Below, piece after piece: positions 58,002-64,000 of a DNA stretch of 64,000 bases. Numbering within the stretch: position 1 is the first letter of the stretch; each line of letters begins with the position of its first letter. The translations under genes and the position numbers were made by a program. The notes under the pieces are model-generated. The model was not told where the DNA came from. It did no database searches and saw only the letters and a list, made by a program, of their open reading frames with translations. The stretch comes from Aliiglaciecola lipolytica (GTDB lineage: Bacteria > Pseudomonadota > Gammaproteobacteria > Enterobacterales > Alteromonadaceae): assembly GCF_018860635.1 (NCBI RefSeq), contig NZ_JAHKPT010000025.1, forward strand, positions 229,867 to 293,866. The letters run 5' to 3'.

Positions 58002-58826
58002 TTACAATGTGGTAATTTCCAGCACTTTGAGGGGGAAAAGCTTATCTGGTAGACAGTCGTACTCTAAAGGAGCAATATTCCAATCAGATAAAAAATAGAA
58101 CACTAAGGCTTTTCTCATCTTAAGTACTATTTGTCCTGACTCTAATCCGTAATCAAAGGTAATGGCTTCAGGTTTTTTTGGTTTACCATTGATACCAATT
58201 TTAATTTCAACCTCTTGATTCCAATCAGGATCAAAAGGTTTGGTCTGTTTTTCCTCAACTGAAATCTCAGAGTCACGAGAGGCAACGACTCGATTCAACT
58301 TAAAGCTTCTGAAGTCTCCTGACTTGTGGTCAAAAGCCCTGATGTACACAAAATTACCTGTTTCGATCAGTGTGTGCGGGGCAATTATCCTGCTGGATTC
58401 GCCACTGCTACGCGATAAGTAATTAATGTCTACTTTAATTCCAAGGTTGAGTGCTCTGAAAATCGGTGCGACAACCTTTAACTCCGGCATAACACTTGGA
58501 ATTCTGTAACTATTTACGTTTTTGGCAAACTTAGGCTCACACACAAGTCGTTGCGTACCAGAAGAAACTAGATCAATTGCTTCTTCTATTTGATGTTCAA
58601 AACAAGGGCTGAACCATTTTGTTGGAGCGTAGGCTCTCAATCGATGGTTATAAATAAGATTGTTCTCAGCCATTTCTTGGTAACACTTAAAGTCACGGGT
58701 GGACCAAGCTTCTTTGATTTCAAAACGATTCATTAGCTGACGTCTGTTTGTAGTTCCGAGTACAAAAGCACATAAATCGATATAACGTAGTCGTCTTTCT
58801 TGCCGAATGTCGGTGATGTTTTCCAT
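58002..58826 (-). CDS. WYL-domain transcriptional regulator
   Basis: A 274-residue regulator. Residues about 10-75 form a helix-turn-helix-type N-terminal domain (RRQLMNRFEIKEAWSTRDFKCY); about 115-200 form a WYL domain (VDINYLSRSSGESSRIIAPHTLIETG, then YIRAFDHKSGDFRSFKLNRV); the rest is a WYL C-terminal extension. WYL proteins of this type (BrxR/CapW-like) repress defence operons and respond to nucleic-acid or nucleotide signals. It is divergent from the Toprim-SMC operon with a 103-bp gap that holds direct repeats, so it probably controls that operon. Confidence 0.85.
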   Translation of the reverse strand: MENITDIRQERRLRYIDLCAFVLGTTNRRQLMNRFEIKEAWSTRDFKCYQEMAENNLIYNHRLRAYAPTKWFSPCFEHQIEEAIDLVSSGTQRLVCEPKFAKNVNSYRIPSVMPELKVVAPIFRALNLGIKVDINYLSRSSGESSRIIAPHTLIETGNFVYIRAFDHKSGDFRSFKLNRVVASRDSEISVEEKQTKPFDPDWNQEVEIKIGINGKPKKPEAITFDYGLESGQIVLKMRKALVFYFLSDWNIAPLEYDCLPDKLFPLKVLEITTL

Positions 58827-58866
58827 TGGTCAATAAAATCCCAGTTGATCTATCTACATAATATAA

Positions 58867-58897
58867 TATATAGTGCATACTAATGTATAGTGAATAT
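58867..58897. promoter_or_regulatory. Direct repeats in the WYL/Toprim divergent promoter
   Basis: Two copies of TATAGTGnATAnTA lie 17 bp apart (58867-58880 and 58884-58897) in the short gap between the WYL gene and the operon, about 35-60 bp before the first start codon. Position and spacing suit operators for the WYL regulator overlapping the operon promoter. Binding is inferred. Confidence 0.55.
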
Positions 58898-58929
58898 TAA
58901 TATACACACAAATCTTTGTGGAATGTAAA

Positions 58930-59739
58930 ATGAATTACGGCAAGCAAATTGTAAAGTACTTAAAGAAGATTGATGAAGGAAGGGCAATTGATTACGCCCA
59001 ATTCCTCAATTTATTGAATTCTCCTGAGTTAAATCTTGACGCAACTAATCGAGACTTTGAAGTGAGAAGGGTTGGGACGAATACCTATAAAGTTACGCAT
59101 ATAGCGCCTTGGCTCAGAGTTCAATTTGATAATATCATTGGAGAGATATATAAGGATCGTAATTCAGCAGCTAAACAAAACAACAGCCACGCATACAGTG
59201 TAAATGGCTCAATGCTTCTCGTCAGAGAAGGGATAATACATCCTCAGGTAGTAATGTTTGATACTGATGGAAATTACTTACCCAAACGAGAATGGCATGA
59301 TTACGCCTTATTAATTGAAAACAGACAAAATTTCATCAGCATTGATAAAACCTTATCTTTTATAAAAACATACTGCGATATCGGGGATGTAGATTTACAA
59401 AAAACATTAACAGTTTTCACCGAAGGTAACGCAATTACTAACGCTTTACACATATCATTTCTTTGTAAATTCAAGTCGATTTTCCTGTTGTTGGATGTAG
59501 ACGCTGGGGGGCTTCAGATAGCTAGTAACCTCCTCACTCTTTTACCTAATTCAAACGTAGTTTTTCTCGTACCAAGTGACATAAAAGATAGATTGAAAAT
59601 GGTAAGGGTACCAGCAAAAACAGTATCAATTGAGAAAGCCATCACACTGGGACGAAAACACCCAGAGCTAACTCATATTGCACAACTGATTTATAAAACC
59701 GAAAGAGAATTGGAGCAGGAGAGCTACCTTGATGAATAA
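58930..59739 (+). CDS. Toprim-domain protein (short JetD-like subunit)
   Basis: A 269-residue protein with a C-terminal Toprim fold: the conserved Glu in LLIENRQNF (about 130), a second acidic segment FTEGNA, and the D-x-D-x-x-G pair in LLLDVDAGGLQIAS (about 189-194). This is the Toprim style of topoisomerase VI-A and of Wadjet JetD, which cuts plasmid DNA after loop extrusion. The first 110 residues are unassigned and much shorter than the N-terminal part of usual JetD proteins of about 380-400 residues. The ATG at 58930 (GTGGA 7 nt upstream) is preferred over a GTG at 58918. It is first in the operon, overlapping the SMC gene by 8 bp. Confidence 0.78.
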   Translation: MNYGKQIVKYLKKIDEGRAIDYAQFLNLLNSPELNLDATNRDFEVRRVGTNTYKVTHIAPWLRVQFDNIIGEIYKDRNSAAKQNNSHAYSVNGSMLLVREGIIHPQVVMFDTDGNYLPKREWHDYALLIENRQNFISIDKTLSFIKTYCDIGDVDLQKTLTVFTEGNAITNALHISFLCKFKSIFLLLDVDAGGLQIASNLLTLLPNSNVVFLVPSDIKDRLKMVRVPAKTVSIEKAITLGRKHPELTHIAQLIYKTERELEQESYLDE

Positions 59740-62605
59740 TTTTGTTACTAAAGGATTATTGGCAGAGGATTACATACTTAAACGTCTAGTTTATGTTAAC
59801 TCAGCAAATCATGGGTATTCGGAGATATTACTGGATAGGCACCTTGCAATGTTTGGTGGGAACAATGTTGGAAAAACTGCGAGTCTCGCTGGCACCAAAT
59901 TGCTACTGTATCCAGAAGTTAATTTTAGCCGCTGTGAAAAGAAGTTTAAATTTGTTGGTAATAGAGGGACCTTTTCACAAGAAGACTCCTATGATTTTTA
60001 CTTTCCTGATTTAACCTCGTTCATTATTCTCGAAGTTCAGAACCCTGAGGGGTCGTTTTGTATGTTGTTATACAAAACCAACAATTACACCTACAGCCGA
60101 CTTTTCGTCCCCTTATCATTCGATGAAATGCGCCATCTTTTTTGGGATGTGGATAAAGATGATTTCAATGACGACCTGAGTGTCAAAACAGTTAAGCAGT
60201 TTGTTATCGAAAACGACGGTCTGCAAACATCGGACGCGGCAGAAATACGCTCCTTAATGTTTGAAGGTATGCGTGGTACTAAAAAGCAACGCCGCTTTTG
60301 CATTCTACCTATGAAAGATGCTCGTTTGGACTCAATTGAAGCTTTCAGGAATATTTATCAACTAGCGTTTGACATTAAAAGCTCGGAGACAGATACCTTA
60401 CCTAAAGCCATTGCCACGCTTCTTGAGATGGGCCGGGGCAGAGATGAAGAGCGACTGAGCGCAGATCTCCTTGACTTAGCAACAGACTACGAAGAACTGT
60501 TTGCAAAACAAGCGCAACTTCAAACTTTGAAAAATGCTGAGCCAATTTTCAACAGAGTGTCATCTAATTTTGAACAACTGACAAACAGTTACAAACATTA
60601 CACACTTATCCATAAATCGTTGCGACACCTGTTAAATGAAGCAAAAGAAAGCTTTGATGAAAGATACGTCAGTATGCAGAATCTTACTGATGAAGCGAGT
60701 AAACAACAATTTACTACCAGAGAAGAAGTCGAAAAAGCTAACGAGGCTTCCATTAAAGCTAAAAGCCAAGTGGAGTACTTGGAGGAACAATTAACGCTTC
60801 AGTCTAAGCGAGTAGCTGAGGTGAAAAATCTATATACTTCTTTAGGCTTTTCTTCAGTCGAAAATACTCTTGAACATCTGGACCATGAATATCGCTGCGT
60901 GGATAGCTTATTAAGAGAACTTCGCAAGGAGGATGGCGTTAAAAGACAACTCCAGAAAGAGCTAACAAAGAAAAAGCAACTTTTAGGTTCAAAAAAAGAA
61001 CTACAAAACATAATAGAAGATCAATCGAGAACGGTTGCGAGTCAGTTAAACAATTCTACAAGTGCGAGTATTTTGTACTCATTGAATCAAAATATTGCCA
61101 AAACAATAGTACCTCTGACTGAGAGTCATCGCGATGCGGTAGTCAACTTTACTTCATTATTTGACTCTGATCATGCAGGATTACTTACTTTCCTCGATAA
61201 GCCGATCAAAGGTGTCAATTTTAAAGAGATAAATCCTGAAAGAATGGTTGAAGAGGCCACTCTTGAGTTAGTTAGAGTTGAACAGCAACTTGAGATTGTG
61301 GAGCAAAATATCACCGAACAAGGCAGAGCTTTAAAAAATAATGATATTGAATCGCTAATAACGAACACCGAACAAACTTTACAAAAAGTTGAAATTCAGC
61401 GTGACAATATTCGTGCTTTAAGTGAACTCATAAGAGCCGAAGACGATACATCCAAAAAACTTAAAGATAAAAGAGATATGTATATTAAGGCGAATATCTC
61501 GTTTGAAAAAGGGCGTAATAAACTTCAAGAACACACTGCAACTGCTAATCAGTGTCAAAATAAACTTGATACCTTGAAAGATGAGTCAGCCAGACTTAAA
61601 AGGTATGAGAGTGTTTTTAATACCATCCAGAGGCATGCCGATATTGACTTTCTGTTTGAAGAGATCTCTGACGAAGTAGTACTAAATGATTCGTGGTTTG
61701 AAAAGCTATACAAATTGAGCACCGATCTGTCTTCTTTGAAAACCAGTGTTATTAGAGAATTACATCTTTTATCAGGACAGGTTCAGATCGAAGGTGTTGA
61801 TCCCCACAAACAATTCGATTCAGTTACCGCAATATCTAAAGCTGTTGACAGTTACGCAGGCGAGTACGCCACGTTACAGTATGATTTAATACAGTTGAAT
61901 ACAAGCATTTGTACTCACAATCAATTTGTTAGCAATCAGATAAAAGAACTGAAAACATCGAAACAGTTTCTTTCAAATTTCATCAAAGAAATTAATGATG
62001 AACTCAATAGTAAACTTGTTTCAAACCTCTCTGAGATCAACTTACGGCCAGAAATCAATGTACGATTTGAATCTTTACTATCTACTCTCGATAAGCAAGA
62101 TATTTCAGATGAGACATTGTTGGAGCCTGAGTTTTATCAGGCGCTGACCCAGTTTGCAGATAGTTACTTCGATAAGCGGACACGAAAACTTAAGATGCAT
62201 GACATTATTCATGCAGTGCATTATGAATATACCCTAGAAGAAACTGGTGAGCGTTTTACTAAAAGCCAGTCAGGAGGAACGACTAGTACAATAACAGCCT
62301 TCGTGCTATCGGTGTTACTTAAGAAAATCACTCCAGACTATGTATCGCTCAAGATGCCGATTATTGTGGATGAAGTGGGTACGTTAGATTTCAAAAATAC
62401 AAAAGCTACTATTCAGCAAATCAGTGAGCACGGCTTTTCAATCTTTTGTGCCACACCAACATTTTCAGGCTTTGTTAGCAAAAACGTTGGTCGTTGGATA
62501 ATGATTGATAGAGCCAAAATCAAAAAGCCACGTGTCCCAAAATGCCACATGCACATCCTACCAGAGTATATTGAAAGTTTTGGGAGTCAATCCAATGAGG
62601 CTTAA
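59732..62605 (+). CDS. SMC/MukB-like coiled-coil ATPase (JetC-like)
   Basis: A 957-residue ATPase of the SMC type. Walker A is GGNNVGKT (about 42-49); the head then continues to about 250; coiled-coil segments run from about 260 to 420 and 510 to 620; the C-terminal head has the signature QSGGTTSTITAF and Walker B PIIVDEVGTLD (about 877). It is shorter than MukB and JetC proteins (about 1100-1500), so the arms are shorter. By analogy with Wadjet it would extrude loops on circular DNA and activate the Toprim nuclease. It starts with ATG at 59732 inside the end of the Toprim gene. Confidence 0.82.
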   Translation: MNNFVTKGLLAEDYILKRLVYVNSANHGYSEILLDRHLAMFGGNNVGKTASLAGTKLLLYPEVNFSRCEKKFKFVGNRGTFSQEDSYDFYFPDLTSFIILEVQNPEGSFCMLLYKTNNYTYSRLFVPLSFDEMRHLFWDVDKDDFNDDLSVKTVKQFVIENDGLQTSDAAEIRSLMFEGMRGTKKQRRFCILPMKDARLDSIEAFRNIYQLAFDIKSSETDTLPKAIATLLEMGRGRDEERLSADLLDLATDYEELFAKQAQLQTLKNAEPIFNRVSSNFEQLTNSYKHYTLIHKSLRHLLNEAKESFDERYVSMQNLTDEASKQQFTTREEVEKANEASIKAKSQVEYLEEQLTLQSKRVAEVKNLYTSLGFSSVENTLEHLDHEYRCVDSLLRELRKEDGVKRQLQKELTKKKQLLGSKKELQNIIEDQSRTVASQLNNSTSASILYSLNQNIAKTIVPLTESHRDAVVNFTSLFDSDHAGLLTFLDKPIKGVNFKEINPERMVEEATLELVRVEQQLEIVEQNITEQGRALKNNDIESLITNTEQTLQKVEIQRDNIRALSELIRAEDDTSKKLKDKRDMYIKANISFEKGRNKLQEHTATANQCQNKLDTLKDESARLKRYESVFNTIQRHADIDFLFEEISDEVVLNDSWFEKLYKLSTDLSSLKTSVIRELHLLSGQVQIEGVDPHKQFDSVTAISKAVDSYAGEYATLQYDLIQLNTSICTHNQFVSNQIKELKTSKQFLSNFIKEINDELNSKLVSNLSEINLRPEINVRFESLLSTLDKQDISDETLLEPEFYQALTQFADSYFDKRTRKLKMHDIIHAVHYEYTLEETGERFTKSQSGGTTSTITAFVLSVLLKKITPDYVSLKMPIIVDEVGTLDFKNTKATIQQISEHGFSIFCATPTFSGFVSKNVGRWIMIDRAKIKKPRVPKCHMHILPEYIESFGSQSNEA

Positions 62606-63965
62606 TCGTGATGTGATCCTCAGTTCTATCCTCAAGCATCAAAATAGTTTTCTAAAAATATTGGATTTTATTGACAAGGAAGGTGGGGTGCCAGAGATAC
62701 CAGAAAAACTTTTTCTAGATTTGTATAGTCATTACATTTGTGAAGATGATGATCAAAATGTTCATGCGCAGTTAAGTTTGGCGGCCTTACTAAAGAACGG
62801 AGTATTCATTCATCATGATAAGAATACTGGGACCATTTCTGTTGCGGATGTAATCATCAATATGCTCCGGTTTATAGATGTAAAACGTGCGAGGGAATTG
62901 AACAGGCATGATCTAGAAGATTTGCGCCAGCGTGTGTCTGACTTTGTAGATAGGTTATTGGAGTGCGCCTATCTGGAAGATGATGATACAAGAGAACTGT
63001 ATGGGAGCTTCTATCGATTACTTAGCGAAATACATTCGAAGATAAAAGAAAATGTATCGGCACTGGATGCACAAGTAAAGCGCGTCTCGCAGCAATACAA
63101 GGAATTCAACGCAGGGGATAGTGAAGCCTCGGTTTTTGAATTATATGACCGTGTAACAGATCTTTACAGCAAATATGTATTGCCGTGTTATGAATTTATT
63201 GACCCAAATATGGAAATGAAAGGAAAAAGAACTTTAACTCAGTCTATTGAGCAGTTAATAAAGCATCTCGCAGATGTACCTGCAAAACTGCATGAGTCAA
63301 ACCGTCTTCAATACCGTTTTACGGCAATTAGCAGTTATTATAAAGACATAGGGCTACTCGTCCGTAAACTTAAGCAATACTCAACTTATTTGGCTCAGGA
63401 TCGCGATAGATACATTGCAATTGACAATGCATTCAATGCCTTAATGGATAATGTTGTGCCATTACGCCACGGAAAACAGAAAAATAAGTATTTAACACCA
63501 AATGCACCAATATTCTTAACGCTGTCAACTATAGATGGGTTGAGAGACCTACGTACAAACCAAGCACCAAAATTTAACTGGGATGAAGGTAAAACAACAC
63601 TTCGATTCAAAGAATATTTGAATATGCTCCAAAGTGTGGAAAGTAAACCTAAAAAACAACAGATCAAACCTTTACCAGAAGAGGTCCGAATCGAAGAGGA
63701 AAGACAGATAGAGATTGCTAGATTAATAGCTGAGGCCGGACTTCCAATCTCAATCCCCGACGTACATAAGTTCGTATTTGAGTTGCTAAGCCAAAACTTG
63801 GATAGTTTTTGGTTAGGAGACGTTTTGTTTGGTATTGAAGAGGTGATGCCGTATGCACCATTAGAGCATTTGGTCTTTAGTCGAGAGCGACGGAGGCAGC
63901 AGGATGAGCAATATTACTTGGAATATTTAAAAATTGAATTAGCACAAGGTGAACTGGATGTATAA
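62595..63965 (+). CDS. MukF/JetA-like kleisin subunit candidate
   Basis: A 456-residue largely helical protein. The frame is open from 62505, but the ATG at 62595 overlaps the SMC stop by 11 bp, as in the rest of the operon. The N-terminal winged-helix-like part (about 20-90) followed by long helices and a C-terminal small domain match the layout of kleisins of MukBEF/Wadjet type, and its place next to the SMC gene supports the role of bridging the ATPase heads. Sequence identity to known families could not be judged by eye. Confidence 0.65.
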   Translation: MRLNRDVILSSILKHQNSFLKILDFIDKEGGVPEIPEKLFLDLYSHYICEDDDQNVHAQLSLAALLKNGVFIHHDKNTGTISVADVIINMLRFIDVKRARELNRHDLEDLRQRVSDFVDRLLECAYLEDDDTRELYGSFYRLLSEIHSKIKENVSALDAQVKRVSQQYKEFNAGDSEASVFELYDRVTDLYSKYVLPCYEFIDPNMEMKGKRTLTQSIEQLIKHLADVPAKLHESNRLQYRFTAISSYYKDIGLLVRKLKQYSTYLAQDRDRYIAIDNAFNALMDNVVPLRHGKQKNKYLTPNAPIFLTLSTIDGLRDLRTNQAPKFNWDEGKTTLRFKEYLNMLQSVESKPKKQQIKPLPEEVRIEEERQIEIARLIAEAGLPISIPDVHKFVFELLSQNLDSFWLGDVLFGIEEVMPYAPLEHLVFSRERRRQQDEQYYLEYLKIELAQGELDV

Positions 63966-64000
63966 CACTGACTTGAGCGTAGAAATCTACCAAACACTAA
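63958..64000 (+). CDS. Start of a further operon gene, probably MukE/JetB-like (cut by the window end)
   Basis: An ATG at 63958 overlaps the preceding stop by 8 bp and opens a frame (MYNTDLSVEIYQTL) that runs to the window end. Its coupled position after the kleisin-like gene is where the small winged-helix subunit (MukE/JetB) would be expected. Only 14 codons are visible, so the product cannot be confirmed. Confidence 0.45.
   Translation, partial: MYNTDLSVEIYQTL

Larger units (their letters stand above)
21470..64000. mobile_element. Genomic island inserted in phoH (left part; right end outside window)
   Basis: From the break in phoH to the window end the content changes: four coupled recombinase genes at the very edge, insertion sequences and their remnants, an RHS toxin operon, broken genes and three recognisable defence systems, with no conserved core gene among them. 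The base composition appears more AT-rich than in the first 21 kb. The 5' part of phoH, expected at the right border on the minus strand, does not appear, so the island is at least 42 kb unless a rearrangement removed it. The left border is placed within a few bp; flanking repeats could not be defined with one border only. Confidence 0.75.

Noticed and set aside
59732-62605. Reading the large ATPase as SbcC or a Lamassu LmuB protein
   Set aside because: The C-terminal signature and Walker B resemble MukB/JetC style heads, and the neighbours are a Toprim protein and a helical kleisin-like protein, not SbcD or LmuA/LmuC; still, this rests on reading by eye.

Overview
The window looks like a chromosomal segment of a marine gammaproteobacterium of the Alteromonadales (Glaciecola/Paraglaciecola-like). 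The basis is the gene order and protein character of the first third: epmA-efp-epmB, then parE-yqiA-cpdA-yqiB-nudF-tolC (the E. coli tolC-parE neighbourhood), a single voltage-gated Na+ channel, a PrsT-like TPR lipoprotein, a DEAD-box helicase and cysG. The base composition is AT-rich. The genus is an inference; no rRNA or tRNA gene was seen.

Positions 1-21469 are ordinary core chromosome. They hold the EF-P beta-lysylation genes, a few small motility-type or unknown genes, a type IV pilin-like protein, topoisomerase IV subunit B, the cAMP phosphodiesterase/ADP-ribose pyrophosphatase cluster divergent from tolC, and single housekeeping genes with clear intrinsic terminators.

At about 21470 the 3' part of a phoH-family gene is cut inside its Walker B region, and everything to the right (21470 to beyond 64000) reads as a genomic island. 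Its left edge is a tightly coupled four-gene recombinase module (21556-28358): two proteins with a recognisable tyrosine-recombinase catalytic set, one large protein that resembles a degenerate integrase, and a small coiled-coil protein. This resembles Tn554 TnpABC and the gamma-mobile-trio elements. The 5' part of phoH is not in the window, so the right edge lies outside it.

The cargo comes in blocks: (a) insertion-sequence debris (an IS481-type element with a nonsense mutation, abutting an IS1182-type remnant); (b) a likely secreted polymorphic-toxin operon (GH13 lipoprotein, FN3-like protein, 1516-residue RHS protein, small lipoprotein); (c) a complete IS1182-type element; (d) a poorly characterised stretch with a frameshifted gene, an XRE regulator, an HD-domain protein with an altered HD pair, an hsdM fragment fused to a broken hybrid histidine kinase, and remnants of a group II intron reverse transcriptase and a second IS481; (e) a defence block with Hachiman (hamA-hamB) and Kiwa (kwaA-kwaB), the latter translationally coupled to a serine resolvase whose upstream region carries res-like inverted repeats and a divergent KfrA-like gene; (f) a frameshifted CHASE-PAS-PAS-GGDEF diguanylate cyclase; (g) at the right end a WYL regulator divergent from a Toprim - SMC-like ATPase - MukF-like - (MukE-like, cut by the window end) operon, which I read as a Wadjet/condensin-type anti-plasmid or anti-phage system with an unusual gene order and a short Toprim subunit.

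The most interesting material is the Wadjet-like operon at 58002-64000, the recombinase quartet at the island edge, the resolvase-Kiwa-Hachiman gene string, and the RHS operon, in which a motif absent from the large RHS protein lies at the C terminus of the small gene just upstream. Family assignments come from reading the translated proteins; no database search was run.
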